64,000 nucleotides of DNA from Bathynomus jamesi (GCA_023014485.1 JAJOZX010000484.1:186001-250000); one strand, 5' to 3'. Positions 36,045-47,354 are shown, counted from the stretch's first letter. Notes: generated by a model from the letters alone, not told the origin. Translations and numbers: made by a program.

Positions 36045-36359
36045 ATGAACCTCTCAACATCCAGATTTAGTCCCTTCCTAAGATATCAAGATGCATGCAG
36101 TGTTCATCCCTTCACAAGATATCAAGATCCATCCAAACCATCAAGCAAGAAGCATAAGGCCTCTGCAATGGAAGATGAAAGCAATATCTCCAAAATGTCC
36201 AGATTACAAGCCAAGTTGGATGATGTAATCAACATCATCCAGCTAGAGAGAGAGAATTCTAAACAAAGACATGATAAGATTTCTGCAAGTCTCAAAATTA
36301 TTGAGTCAAAGTTGGAATTATTGTTATGTAGGTTACATTTAACATCCACCCATTCATGA
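36045..36359 (+). CDS. Hypothetical coiled-coil ORF
   Basis: An ATG at 36045 opens 104 codons. The N-terminal half has two copies of a short motif (RYQDACSVHPF, RYQDPSKPSSKK). The C-terminal half (MSRLQAKLDDVINIIQLERE onward) is predicted by eye to be a coiled coil. I do not recognise it. C-terminal tails of this kind occur in arthropod Myb/SANT-like DNA-binding proteins, so it could be the last exon of such a gene or a chance ORF next to the LINE. Confidence 0.25.
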   Translation: MNLSTSRFSPFLRYQDACSVHPFTRYQDPSKPSSKKHKASAMEDESNISKMSRLQAKLDDVINIIQLERENSKQRHDKISASLKIIESKLELLLCRLHLTSTHS

Positions 36360-36679
36360 AAGTTAACTGTATTTAATTGCTGAAAGATTGAAGCAATGAA
36401 TACAATTAGACGTTAATGTTAGGTTAAGTTCATACAGTTTAATACTTAGCTAATTTAAGAACTCTGAGACTGCATAATTTTGTTAAATATAAGTAATTGA
36501 TTAAAAACAAAAAAAAGGAATGAATAAGCAAGGATTTTTAAAAACAATAAAATAAGTCTACCAAAATATTAATATAGCCTGCAAACTAAGTACCAGGCAT
36601 ATTACAATTCACAAGTTTCATAAGTAATCTTGCTCTGATATTTTCTGTTAATAATTTCATGAAATTCTATTAAGTAAGA

Positions 36680-37551
36680 ATGTCAGAAGAATGTAAAGAA
36701 AAAATTACACTTGCGTTAGTGCATGGCATCCCAACTCTATGGAATGAGAAAGATTGTAATATAATTAGGAAAAACAGAATTATTGGAACTCCTGTTGGTC
36801 CATTGCCAAAGTTCTGCCATGAGAAAATTCAGTTTGGATTACCACTAAGACTGATGAATGTGGAAGCTAAACTATTATTTGATAAAGGCATTGCAGATAT
36901 TGTAGAATTCACTCTAGAAGACTTGACAACATCTGAAGAACTGAAAATGAAGTATGCTAAACATGAAAAGAAACTTAATGAGTCACAAAGCCAGTTAGCA
37001 TTTGAGGAGAGAAAATCTGAAATATTTAAAATGGCAGAAAAAATTTTAGAAGGTAAACAAAAAAAGCTTAGAAGTTCTGGGTGTTCACCTCAAGAGAGTG
37101 AAGGTAAATTAACTGTTAAAAATATAGTTGCTGAAGAAATTAGTAAAATCTCAAGCAAGGAGTCAAGATTTGTTGAAATATGTATGGAACACCCGTATTT
37201 ATCAGAAATTCCTCTAAAGAAGGTAGATTGGAATTATCCTGAAACAAAAGAAGAGAAGCTACATTATTCTGTTTACAAAGATTTGTGGGAAAAACAATTC
37301 TTTCTCTCCTCTGGAGTTAAATTTGGGGAGATTATCTTGTTTATCATGGAAATCCAAATTCCTATCATGCTAGTTTCATTGTCAAGTGTGTAGAAGATGC
37401 AGAAGAAATAAACACCTGTGACATGGTTGCATGGATAAGAGTTGGAACAGTAACAAAGAAAACATTTGTAATTGCATCATTAGATAATGAAAATAATATA
37501 TGCTATCAATCATTTCAATGGGCTGGTGAAGATCTTACAACAGGTGAATGA
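36680..37551 (+). pseudogene. TSEN34: tRNA-splicing endonuclease subunit Sen34-like, one frame break
   Basis: The ATG at 36680 opens 237 codons. The N-terminal domain matches Sen34 layout: TLWNEKDCNIIRKNRIIGTP, then GPLPKFC, then FGLPLRLMNVEAKLLFDKGI. A charged linker follows (about residues 95-160). The C-terminal endonuclease domain begins at YSVYKDLWEKQFFLSSGVKF. At the GGGG run near 37325 one base is missing relative to a continuous protein. In the next frame the domain goes on with DYLVYHGNP, HASFIVKC and TVTKKTFVI, holding candidates for the Tyr, His and Lys of the catalytic triad, and stops at 37549-37551. Total length, about 290 residues, fits the family. There are no introns. In the TSEN complex Sen34 cleaves the 3' splice site of pre-tRNA introns. 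It is a young pseudogene, a retrocopy, or a real gene with an assembly error. Confidence 0.8.
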
Positions 37552-37859
37552 AAAAGCATAACCCTACTAGGCCCTAGACATATAGGCACCATTTAAAACA
37601 GTGTTGAACTTCAGAAATTTAAATTGAAGTTTATTTTATTGTGAAAATTGTGTGGTATTTAAATCATAAATCCCATATTTGTATTTCAGCTAGGCCAATA
37701 GTTTTTATTTAAATTTTAAAATAGGCTTAAACTAAAGTTACTACAGTGTAGAAATAGTGTGATCCTACCAAAGGTTGAGGTTTAGTGTAGTGGTTCTGAA
37801 GATTAAAGTACAGTATCTGTATGAATTTATAAACCTATTCTAATTATGCACCCACCAAA

Positions 37860-38060
37860 TTAAATTTTGTCCATCCATCTGTTTGTCACACTTTCATGTC
37901 TGTGCCATAACTCTTGAGCCATTAAACAAATTGATAAAACTTTATGTACATATGGATCATCACAACATTGTGTACTAAACAAAAATAAAAATCAAGGTCA
38001 CAAATATAAGCAGGGGCATTGGTATCCTTCCAACATAGTTCTTGTTTTTACATTTAATGA
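37860..38060 (+). repeat. Dispersed repeat, copy 1
   Basis: Shares the order of motifs ACTTTCATG, GCCATA, GATCATCACAA and CCGACATAGTTC/CCAACATAGTTC with 41500-41795. The copies are diverged and lie in the same orientation on both sides of the 38397 element. No coding or ends recognised. The surrounding 37560-38390 holds nothing else I can name. Confidence 0.45.
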
Positions 38061-38396
38061 GTATTACTGATGTACAATTTATGCATAAATTTTTACAATA
38101 ATCAAAGTTTTCCGATATTTAAGCTTCATTGTGTTGTATTTACAGAATTGGGTGTAGTTTGAGAGCATATTTTAGAATTTGAGATTTGCTTAGTGTTGGA
38201 GTGGTCAAGAATGAAGTATATGAAACTTAAAACATGCATTACCAAAAACCCCATTTCCTATTCTCCATGGGGTAAGTGCACTACTTTAACACAGGACCCC
38301 AAAACACTTAATCATTTACACACACACGCAGCACATACACAGGAATCACCATGAGGAATATAAGGTACCACACCAACCTCTGGAATACGTACACTG

Positions 38397-41341
38397 TAGG
38401 GTGGTCCATAAAATTGAAGTTTTGATTTTTTGTTATTGCCCGGCGGTAACTTGTGAGGATGAATGAGAAAACACCTCTGGCCAATTTTTTCCCAAATCAA
38501 TCACTTTTTAGGGGTAGCACACTACTTCATTTTTGCACTTTTGCACTACCTAGTAGATTTACTTGTATATTATGTTCCAGTTCCAGTAATACATCTTTTC
38601 CTTGACAGATTATTGGTGTAGTGTTCATTGGTTGTGTTTAGTGGTTGGATATATGATGACTCAAGTTCGAAGCTCTTGCTTTTATCTCCTTGAAGGAGAT
38701 AAAGTGAAGGACAAGCTTCTTGGAAGCAAATTACCATCACCACACTAATCTCAAGGAGTTGAAGGAAAGTGCTCAAGTAGTGTGGGGTCAACTTGAAATA
38801 TTTTGGAACAAAGCTCGAATCCCGACAAGGGAAAAATACAAAGGAATCCAAAAGATCTTGGACCTTCACCAAGATTGGATCAAAATAAAAAAAGGACGAA
38901 TGAGGAGGAGCCAGAAGCAGGTGAGTTGGATGATCAATGATAAATAAAATAGTTTCTCGAGAGTATGACATATTATACTGTACAATAGTCAATACATTTA
39001 TCATATATATATTATATATATTTATTATTTATATTTAGGTGTACAACGAAGAGGGATTCAAGGAGACACTTCGGAACCTATTTGATATGGCACATGCTGA
39101 TGCCTTGCCTCTAATCAAAAACCCAGAAGACAAGGCCTTCTTGCTGGCCCAGCGAGAGCCTGGAAGATGGGGATGCATGGTGGGAGTAGACAGAAAAACA
39201 GCAGAAAAAGAAAAACAAGCTGCCCACAGGAAGATGGAGGAGGAGATGCGAAAGAGAAAGGTGAGATTGTTCTTCAAATTCCTACTTTCATTTGATTGCA
39301 ATGATTAGGTTGTTCGTTAACACTAATTGTCCATTTTCTTCGATTGTATTGCAGGCAGTCAATGAAGGTGCATCAACGTCGGGTACAGCAGTATTGGTGT
39401 CCTCAACAGAATCCTCAGTCACTGACGAGTCATCCTCCACCGAAGATGAATGGGCAAAAGGTGGAAAGCGACCTCCAAAACAGGTGAAGAGAGTCAAGAA
39501 TGTGAAAAGAGTCAAGAATGTGATAACATCAAATCTAGCTGCTGCCCTAGATCGGACACACACTACGGACAGGATGGCAACCTACATAATAGCAGACTGC
39601 ATTGAGCCTTGGCCACAGCCCAATGAATTTTAACATCACCCGGACCTCCATCGAACGGCAGAGAGAACGACATCAGATCATGATCTGCAGTAGCCTAAAA
39701 GCTTCCTTTCAGTCCGGTCCTGCAATCATCCACTGGGATGGAAAACTTATTCCAGACCTCCTCAACACCAGAGACCATGCGCATGTGGATCGGCTGCCTG
39801 TGCTCATTTCCTCCTTTTCGGGTCAATCTCAGCTCCTTGGAGTCCCCAAAATACCAACTGGATCAGGAGAACACCAAGCCAGCGCAGTTTTTGAATTATT
39901 GACTGATTGGTGCCTCGAAGAATCTGTCGTGGGGATGTGTTTCGACACCACTGCCTCCAATGCTGGTCGTTTGAATGGAGCGTGTGTGTTGTTGGAGCAG
40001 AAGTTGAAGAAAGACCTTCTCCATTTTGCCTGCTGTCATCACATCATGGAAATGATGATCGGTGGAGTTTTCACTGCTTGCTATGGCCCAACGAGTGGAC
40101 CTGATGTTCCATTGTTCAGCAGGTTTCAGAGCAAATGGACCTTCATCGACACAGGAACATACGGCACCGGATGGGATGATGAAGAGGTGCATCGACTCTT
40201 GGCCCCCATTAGAGATTGGATTCTCCGCTTTGCTGAGGAAAAACACTCCTCAAAATCCTTTCGAGATGACTATCAGGAATTCCTCGATCTGTCCATCATT
40301 TTCTTGGGAGGGAGCATTGACAACTACACCTTCAAGCGACCTGGCCCCATGCACCAAGCCAGATGGTTATCTAAGGTGATCTATTCATTGAAGATGTGGC
40401 TGTTCAGGGGACAAATCCCAGCCCTCACTCCACGAGAGCAAAAGTGTCTTAAGGATGTCAGTGTCTTCGCTGTTTCCATCTACCTGCAGGCATGGATGAC
40501 AGCGCCAATAGCTGCTGCTGTGCCTCGCAGCGACCTCAGTCTTCTGCAGAGTCTTCGGGAATACCATGACCCCAAAATTTCGGAAGTGGCATTAAAAAAA
40601 CTCAGCGGTCATCTTTGGTATCTTTCGGAGAAGATGGTGGGCCTCGCGATTTTCGATCCTGAGGTGTCTGAAGAGACTAAAACAGCAATGGTGAAGGCGA
40701 TGGAGGAAGTTGAAGGAAAACCTGATTGCCAGAAGAGAAGGAAAGGTGTTGCTGAGGGGGGCTTCAATCGAGTCACTAGCAACAGCAAACTCAAAAAGAC
40801 TGCTGTTGTCTCTGGGGTCAGGTGTGGGATACCTGAGGAAGGAGGTGCGGGATTGGGACAGTGATCCTGATTACCAAATAGCGAAGAAATCAGTGGCAAA
40901 CCTCTCTGTCGTGAACGATCATGCAGAGAGGGGGTTGCTCTCATTAATGAATACAACGGCTGCCACACCAGGAATGAGGAACAACTGCAGTATCTCCTGC
41001 AAGTTGTTGCTAACTACAGGAAGCAGTTTCCTCAACCACTGAAGTCAGCCTGGCAACTGGGCGAGAAAACAAAGATCAAATGAGGTGCAGAGGGAATTGT
41101 TAGTCAATTCATTTCGGAATTGTTAGTTACCCTAATAGTCATGTACTGTCACCAAGATTAACTTTGCTGTGATTTTCAGATTATACCAAAACTTCAAGTG
41201 TCATGTGCTACCCCTACAAATTAACTGATTCAAATAAAACTTTCCCAGAGGTGTTTTCTCATCCATCCTCATAAGTTACAACCCAGCAATAAAAACAAAT
41301 CACAAAAAAAAATTCCACCCCTATAAGAGTGGACCACCCTA
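38397..41341 (+). mobile_element. hAT-like element with TAGGGTGG termini, 2.9 kb
   Basis: Terminal repeats of about 135 bp begin TAGGGTGGTCCA at 38397 and, in the complement, at 41341. They share the block GAGGTGTTTTCTCATCCATC (inverted on the left, about 38450-38490) and GGGGTAGCAC next to the coding part. The flanks share ACGTACA but an exact 8 bp duplication is not clear. The transposase is on the plus strand with two introns. Confidence 0.75.
38700..41083 (+). pseudogene. hAT-like transposase, HWDGKL/FDTTASN family, three exons
   Basis: Exon 1 ends at 38920 (GCAG|GTGAGT) with FWNKARIPTREKYKG. Exon 2 is 39039-39260 with FDMAHADALPLIKNPEDKAF and a GCMVGVDR motif. Exon 3 starts at 39355 after GTATTGCAG. 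The core has AIIHWDGKLIPDLL (about 39730), MCFDTTASNAGRLNGACVLL (about 39940), ACCHHIMEMMIGG, then QARWLSKVIYSLKMWLFRGQ, GHLWYLSEKMVGLAIFDPEV and VVNDHAERG. The stop is at 41081-41083. Frame changes occur near 39595, 40830 and in a G run at 40929. The start codon is unclear because of a break near 38715. It is better preserved than its relative at 25123-28118 and aligns with it from end to end. Confidence 0.75.
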
Positions 41342-41489
41342 ACGTACAGTCTTGGCTTTCATGACAAGCATGTCATGCGAGACCAATGTTTTCATTTATA
41401 CTGCTCCAAAATAACTTCCTTCCTCTATTTACATTTATTCACACATTTACTAATGTGCCTGCCAAATAAATTTGGAGAGGCCATACTGA

Positions 41490-41800
41490 GTTGCATTTGT
41501 CTCTGTGCATCTGTTCATCCATCCATTTGTTATACTTTCATGGTCTTGCCATAGCTTTTGAACTGCTTACTATAAATTGAAACCATACACATGTTGATCA
41601 TCACAAGGGGATGACTCAGGTTCCTGCATGAAAGGTGAAGGCCACAAATAGAGGTTCATGCCATAATTTTAAACCATTCAACTTTTTATGAAACTATAGG
41701 CACACACGACTATTTACAAGTCTTATGCAATCCAAAAGGCAATGTATTTGGCAATAAAGATGGAAGCACTGATGTCATCCCGACATAGTTCGTTACATCA
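41490..41800 (+). repeat. Dispersed repeat, copy 2
   Basis: Second copy of the repeat at 37860-38060. It contains TTGATCATCACAAGGGGATG and ends near CCCGACATAGTTCGTTA. From 41800 to 42560 I see no feature except the poly-C run. Confidence 0.45.
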
Positions 41801-42310
41801 TTTTCCACTACTACCTGTATCCACACGCCTACTACTGTACTAGTTCTGTATCATTATTCATTCTTTCCAAATTACCATAGCATAAGTACTATCTTCTGTT
41901 TGCGTCTCGAATGACTTTAATTCACTGCTTAATATCCTCAATTCTAATATCTTTAATATGTTTTACATCAGTCATCCTTCATAAATTATTCACTTCTTGA
42001 GAGAGAACTATCATGCCAAACAAGTGTCTCGCATAAGTGTTGGGACCAATACACCTTCATGCAAATCTTGCTGCATCTACCTTGTCCATCGAGGTTTTTA
42101 TTGTACCCATAACTTGCTTGCCCTACTTCACTTTACTTTCAACTTGTAATTTATGCAGTTTCAACCAATTTGTTATAAACAATGAAATTGTTTTTCATTC
42201 ACAAGTTTAGGTTTTGTGATCAGACTGTGTATTGTGTTGGATATTCTGAAAGCTTTACCACAATACAGTTCATCCCGTGTTTTTGCTTATTCGCCGTTAA
42301 CCAATTAATA

Positions 42311-42329
42311 CCCCCCCCCCCCCCCCCCC
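42311..42329 (+). repeat. Homopolymer run of 19 C
   Basis: An uninterrupted run of 19 C in otherwise unremarkable sequence. Confidence 0.95.
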
Positions 42330-42559
42330 TCCCTATCCATCACGCATCCCCGCTTATCCATTACTCCCGAGGCGAAGCGACGCGCATTTCATTGTTCGTT
42401 CATCCATTCATCTGAGGCAGCATCTAGAACTTTCAAACTTCAAATCTGCCTTCAGTTTGTAACTTTGTTCTCTGAACACCATACTGGATGGTTGCCTTGC
42501 CTTGATAATTATTTGGTGAAATTATTTATTAAATTTATTTACAGTAGCCTCTAAGTGTT

Positions 42560-42835
42560 CTAATTGTTTAATTTTTATTGCTTTATTTGTTGTTTAATAT
42601 TTTTATTATTTTATATGTAACTCGCATTTATAACATTGGGTCTATGAGAAATCGTTATTCATTATCAGTCTTTTTGTTATCCATTGCCTTTTCAAGGAAG
42701 CAATTAATGACGGATATCGGAAATCGATTGTACTGTGATTGTAATGTATATGCTCAATTGGTGAACTTGTCTTGATGGCCTTAGCCCAGTAAAGCCTGAA
42801 GCTTAAGGGCCAGATTAAATAGAAAATAAATAACT
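42560..42835 (+). repeat. Retroelement-like 3' fragment
   Basis: Shares AGCCCAGTAAAGC followed by GAAGCTTAAGGGCCAG and an AATAAATAA tail with the complement of the insert at 32063-32548. It looks like a 5'-truncated member of the same dispersed family and ends just before the mariner. Confidence 0.45.
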
Positions 42836-42863
42836 ATCAATAGTCCAATTAGCAATTGTACTA

Positions 42864-44169
42864 GGGCCACTCAATATATTTTGCCCCACTCTTTTTTCTT
42901 AGCTAAATAATAGGCCATGGGGCTGAAATGTCTTTTGGGCCGTAAGTTTGAACTTTCCTCGCTTCACATAACTGGAGTTTTCCAGTTTGAACCTCCCCTC
43001 CTTGTATAAAACCGTTTTTAAACGCCCTTGTATAAAACCGATGGTTAACGCAGTTTCGAAAATGGCGTCTGACAGTGATGTGCGTCGTAAACAGAGCTGT
43101 TATCGAGTTCTTAACCGCAGAGAATGAAACAGTTGGAAGTATTCACAAACATCTACAAAACGTTTACGGAGATGCTGTTGTTGATCGAAGCACAGTTAGA
43201 CGCTGGTCAAAATGTGAGAAATCATCGGAGAGAGGGAGAGCCAGCCTCGATGATGAGCCACGCAGCAGTCGCCCGGCATCGGCTGTGACATTTCACACTG
43301 CAACGTGCTAACAGCATCATTCGATCAAGTCGGCGCGTCACATACAAGGAGCTATCACTGGAGCTAGGAAGTGTGAATACGATAATTCAGCAACTGGGAT
43401 ACTCAAAAGTGTGTTCACGGTTTGTTCCTCGCGAACTGACTGAAGATCACAAAGCCCCCCAAAAAAAATTGCTTCCGAGTCGTTGGTTCGATACGAGACA
43501 GAAGGGGATGACATCCTTTCACGAATTGTGACTGGGGATGAGACTTTGGTACCTGAAACTAAACGCCAAGCCATGGGGTGGCATCACGCAAGAAAAAATT
43601 CAAAATGGCTCCCTCTGCAGGAAAAATTATGGCCACCATCTTCTGGGACATGAAAGGAGTGATTCTGGCGGACATTATGAAGAAGGACAAACCATCAACT
43701 CAGAGGCATATATTGCTACCCTACAGAGACTCCAGAAACGTATAAAGCGAGTTCGACCGGAGAGAAAACTGGAAGACGTCCTTTTGCACGATAACGCAAG
43801 ACCACACAACAGTGGCCATCACAAAAATGCGCTTGACTGTGTTACCCACCCTCCACACAGCCCGGATCTGGCACCTTCAGACTTCCATTTGTTTGGGCCA
43901 ATGAAGGATGCTATTTGTGGAAGAAAATTTCAGTGACGATGAGGTTGTTGAGGAGGTTAAGAGGTGGTTTCAGCGGAACCCAGCGGACTTTTACCAGCAA
44001 GGAATAAAGGCCGTTGTTTCGAGGTGGAGGAAAGCCGTAGAAAAGGATGGAGACTATGTGGAAAAATAAAAACTTGTAAAAAGGGTAACTACTTGCGTAA
44101 AAAATTTCTGGAACTTAGAAGGAAACTTGGGAAAAAAAAAAAGGTAGGGCAAAATATATTGAGTGGCCC
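42864..44169 (+). mobile_element. mariner transposon, 1.3 kb
   Basis: Near-perfect inverted ends GGGCCACTCAATATATTTTG (42864) and the same in the complement at 44169. The length is typical for mariner. The flanking TA is present on the left, but the right flank reads TC, so the duplication has mutated. Confidence 0.9.
43062..44069 (+). pseudogene. mariner transposase, degenerate
   Basis: From the ATG at 43062 the paired helix-turn-helix region is recognisable in two frames (RAVIEFLTAENETVGSIHKH, VDRSTVRRWSK). The catalytic region follows with IVTGDETL (first D, about 43520), LLHDNARPHNSG (second D, about 43785) and HSPDLAPSDFHLFGPM (third D, about 43865), the D,D34D order of mariner. The C-terminus ends YVEK at 44069. 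At least four frame changes and stops exclude activity. Confidence 0.85.
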
Positions 44170-44233
44170 TCATATGTTCTTTGTTAAAAATCATTCTAAT
44201 ATGTATTTCTGCCAATAGTTTTTATTCATTCTA

Positions 44234-44530
44234 CAGTGTGCTCCGTTTAAATGAAACCATAGGGAGTAATTCTCTTTTTTTTTCCAGATTTGTGAGGGTA
44301 AACATAGATGTAATAAGGTAATAAAGGTACCAATATCCTTTCCAATCTTTATTACTCCCACTTAAGTGGGACCATAGGCAGTAATGAAGTTGACGTTTTA
44401 CTCGATAGCTATTGCACATAATGTCATTTTGTACCATAATGTACTTTATTACCTTTACCCTCATAAATCTGGAAGGAAAAAAGTACATTATTAATTACTC
44501 CCTGTGGTTCCATTTAAATGGAACACCTTG
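44234..44530. mobile_element. Tc1/mariner-type MITE, 297 bp
   Basis: Flanked by TA on both sides (44232-44233, 44531-44532). The ends are CAGTGTGCTCCGTTTAAATG and, in the complement, CAAGGTGTTCCATTTAAATG, with about 75 bp of inverted homology including CCAGATTTRTGAGGGTAAA. No coding. Confidence 0.75.
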
Positions 44531-44815
44531 TAGTTTTAATTTTTAGGCTTCGTGTCATTTGTTCACTTAACTAGAGGGATTTCATGGGTTATTTTTGCTT
44601 AAATTATATATGCCAAAGTTTTAACAAATAAACGGTTTTATTTGCAATAGCTATCGAGTAAAACGAATTTTTGTTTATAGACCTTTTGTTCACTTAACTT
44701 TTAATGTAGCCATTTGAAATGCATGGTTTCTTTTATAAGTTTCAATTACTTGTGGTCGACTGAAGTTTGTCCTCATACCAGTTTTATTTTTAGTTGCTGT
44801 CAATTCAAATGTAGT

Positions 44816-44875
44816 TCTTGGTTAGGTGCTTTTGCGGGCATTCGCCCTTGGCCACTCCTTCCTACATAAATTTTT
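44816..44875 (+). repeat. LINE 3' tail fragment
   Basis: The stretch with TTTTGCGGGCATTCGCCCTT resembles 28735-28775 (TTTTTGTGGGTATTCACCCT), the C-terminus of the Jockey-like LINE. Around it, 44540-45350 contains no gene I can support. Confidence 0.4.
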
Positions 44876-45370
44876 TATATATATTTATTAAGTATCTCCT
44901 TATTTAGCATCGATATGAAAGAAAGAGCTTGTATTTCTCTTATCACTCTTTATTGTGTTGATTTTGGGAGTTTCTTTTCAATCGAATTTTTATCAAAAAA
45001 TTGGAAATATGACAATTATTTTAAATAAAAAAAGAAAAAAAAAAGAAAGTACATGTAATGGAAAAGTTATTGCAGGAATTACGTGGAGCTATGGACAAAC
45101 ACCTTCATACCAAGGGGTCCACATTCTAGAAGATGTAAAGCAGAACTGATGAATAGCTTGCACAGTTGGATAACTTGAAATGTTCGTTTTAATTCTTCGC
45201 AGTAGACTGTACTGAGCACGTCTTGTTACGAGGACCTCAGAGAGACTGAATATCTTGGAGCTAATTCGTGCAGAAAAAAAAATTGTAAAAATGTATTTAT
45301 TTTATCAATAAAGGTTATCGCTGGCGTGGTTGAAAAAGGTCGTGGGCAGCAAGACCTCCGGTCTTGACAC

Positions 45371-45394
45371 CTTTTTTTTTTTTTTTTTTTTTTT
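45371..45394 (+). repeat. Poly-T run, possible retroposon tail
   Basis: A run of more than 20 T preceded by a GACCTCCGGTC palindrome (45353-45363). On the minus strand it would be a poly-A stretch. No source element recognised. Confidence 0.5.
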
Positions 45395-45619
45395 GAGCTC
45401 GTAAAGTCAGAGTTGTACCAAACGAAAATAGCAGACCTGAAGGATTTGCGAAACCGCATTTATACTGCCGCAGAGAGAACACCTCTACAGATGGTAATTA
45501 ATGTCTTTTGTATGCAACTAACTGATTTTATATATGCAGCGACTCCAATCGTGCCCGTGTCGAAGCTAAAACCAAATTTGATATGCTTTTATGTATAGTA
45601 AACAAATAAGGGTATTTAG

Positions 45620-45904
45620 TTATGCTTTTTCATGAAAATACATAGGGACTTTATGGACACCCTCTAATACAAATAATTCACGAATATCGTGTTTCTGGTA
45701 CAATTTATGATTTAACTGTGAAATAAGCATATTTAGATTCTGTACTAGTCCCAGGTTCTTGCGTTGCATCATTATTATTAACCTTGGGTTTTTTATTCCG
45801 CCCGAATTGTTTATTCTGACGAAGGTCAAGCTTGCCACTCCACCTTAAACCTACAGTTTAACGTGGAATCCGAACCATGCCCCATCAGCAGCAGCCCAGC
45901 GTCT
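45620..45904 (-). repeat. SINE/LINE-like fragment
   Basis: On the minus strand 45904-45850 reads GTTAAGACGCTGGGCTGCTG followed by GGTTCGGATTCC, close to a tRNA-derived SINE head with a B-box-like motif. The part at 45810-45840 shares CGAAGGTCAAGCTT with 58775-58790, where a LINE C-terminus lies. Composite and low confidence. Confidence 0.35.
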
Positions 45905-46103
45905 TAACGACGCTTGTATAGGAGAAATTCCGCGCATGTAGAGGAATTACTTCTGATTGAGTGAGGACCATGGTGTAGTGGTTATCATATCTGACCGGCA
46001 ATCGGAAGGTCCCGGGTTCGATTCCCGGGTGGTTACCTAATTTTTTCATTTGTTCGTTCTCTCTTCTCATCTTGCGCGGAATTTCTCCTATACAAGCGTC
46101 GTT
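45905..46103. repeat. 199 bp inverted-repeat unit with tRNA-like core
   Basis: A 31 bp perfect inverted repeat (AACGACGCTTGTATAGGAGA at the left, through CCGCGCA) bounds the unit at 45905-45935 and 46073-46103, with the first tRNA-like sequence in the middle. The right arm recurs after the second tRNA-like copy (about 46341-46370), but the left arm does not recur before it. Confidence 0.75.
45964..46037 (+). tRNA. tRNA-like sequence, copy 1 (non-canonical)
   Basis: A 74 nt sequence has an A box (TGGTGTAGTGG), a D-arm-like part, a 5 bp anticodon stem (TCTGA/TCGGA) with loop CCGGCAA (GGC at the anticodon position), and a perfect T arm (CCGGG TTCGATT CCCGG, B box). Two features argue against a working tRNA: C instead of the invariant T before the anticodon, and an acceptor stem that pairs only with a bulge (GG-ACCA with TGGT-TA-CC). 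It is best read as a pseudo-tRNA or the Pol III head of a SINE. Confidence 0.4.
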
Positions 46104-46231
46104 CTTTACGTTATTTATACTGCGTGTTCTTTGCAGTTGAAATGTATATATAGATACGGCATGCGGAAGGTGCCCCCTCGGGGCATTGGTTTCTGCGCGT
46201 ATGTAGAGGAATTACGACTTCTGATTGAGTG

Positions 46232-46305
46232 AGGACCATGGTGTAGTGGTTATCATATCTGACCGGCAATCGGAAGGTCCCGGGTTCGATTCCCGGGTGG
46301 TTACC
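46232..46305 (+). tRNA. tRNA-like sequence, copy 2 (non-canonical)
   Basis: Identical to copy 1 over 74 nt and 268 bp downstream. Its 3' flank (about 80 bp) is also identical, while the 5' flank is the same for only about 25-30 bp. It has the same deviations: C33 and an imperfect acceptor stem. Confidence 0.4.
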
Positions 46306-46389
46306 TAATTTTTTCATTTGTTCGTTCTCTCTTCTCATCTTGCGCGGAATTTCTCCTATACAAGCGTCGTTCTTTACGATATATATATA

Positions 46390-47353
46390 CAAAGCTGGGC
46401 ACAAACCGTTAATCCGTTAATTGTTAATTAACGAAGTTAACTTTTTCGTTAACGATTTAACTTTTAAGTTAACTTTGAAAATCATTATCGGACTAATTAA
46501 CTTCCGTTACATTTAACTTCCGTTAACTCAAGTCCGTTAACCCAAAAAATTCATAAATAAACGTTTAAAAGTTTCTATTATTTTCAGTGCTGATCAGGTG
46601 CGCAATTAATCCGCCACTGTTAATAGTGATGAACGAATTTCCATTTCCGCAGTGCAAAATCAGGCGATATATTTGTTTCCGTCGCCACAATTTGTGTCTT
46701 ACCAAATATGGTAGTTATTTATGGCATTGGTTTGAGCAAAACATAGTCGACTGTAAAATCAGGCGGAAAGATTTTCCATTTGAGTTGAATGTTTCAACTT
46801 TCAAGAAATATCATGAGCATTTTAAGGCACTTTCAATAATATATATGTAACAATTACAACAAATAACTACATTCGTTTCGTTTGCAGTCTGTCTCTTGCG
46901 CAACATGTTTGTGCTAGTGAATATTTAAAAATAATCGTTGTCAAGTAAGTCATGTATATTTATAATATGTCTGTGAGTACCTTATTAGTAGTCTCCTTGA
47001 TACAGTTCAAGAACCATAAAACTGATCAGGTAAGATTTCAATTCTCATGTCACTTTGATGACGTAAATTAAGTCAATTGATGTCTTACAATGGGAGCGTT
47101 TTCACCTTAACTCTTTATGTCTGATGAAAACTTTGATATGCTAATTTTCATGAAGGGCAACATGCATCTCATGGACAAAATGGAGAACGAGAAGAAGAGG
47201 GAAAATTAAATTATATATATATATTGTGTTTTTCATTTTTTTTATAATAAAAGTTAACGTTAACGGTTTATCGGTAACTTCCGTTACATTGTTTAACGGA
47301 TTAACGGTTAACGAATTTTGGTTAACGGATTAGCGGTTAACGGTGCCCACCAC

Positions 47354-47354
<1 letters not shown>
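46390..47354 (+). mobile_element. Internally deleted copy of the 6824 hAT
   Basis: The left end CAAAGCTGGGCAC, the GTTAAC-rich subterminal parts and both flanks of the missing middle match 6824-8424. About 600 bp (roughly 7568-8153 of the longer copy) are absent. It sits in a TA microsatellite, so its 8 bp duplication (TATATATA) cannot be tested. Only the BED-like finger remnant (46748-46850) and the last codons of the transposase (47118-47208) remain. Confidence 0.85.

Noticed and set aside
38389..41349. Exact 8 bp duplication for the 38397 element
   Set aside because: Flanks share ACGTACA, but an offset of two bases is needed, so I only note the similarity.
45964..46305. Functional alanine tRNA genes (GGC at the anticodon position)
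   Set aside because: C instead of T at position 33 and an acceptor stem that needs a bulge make a working tRNA unlikely; kept only as tRNA-like.
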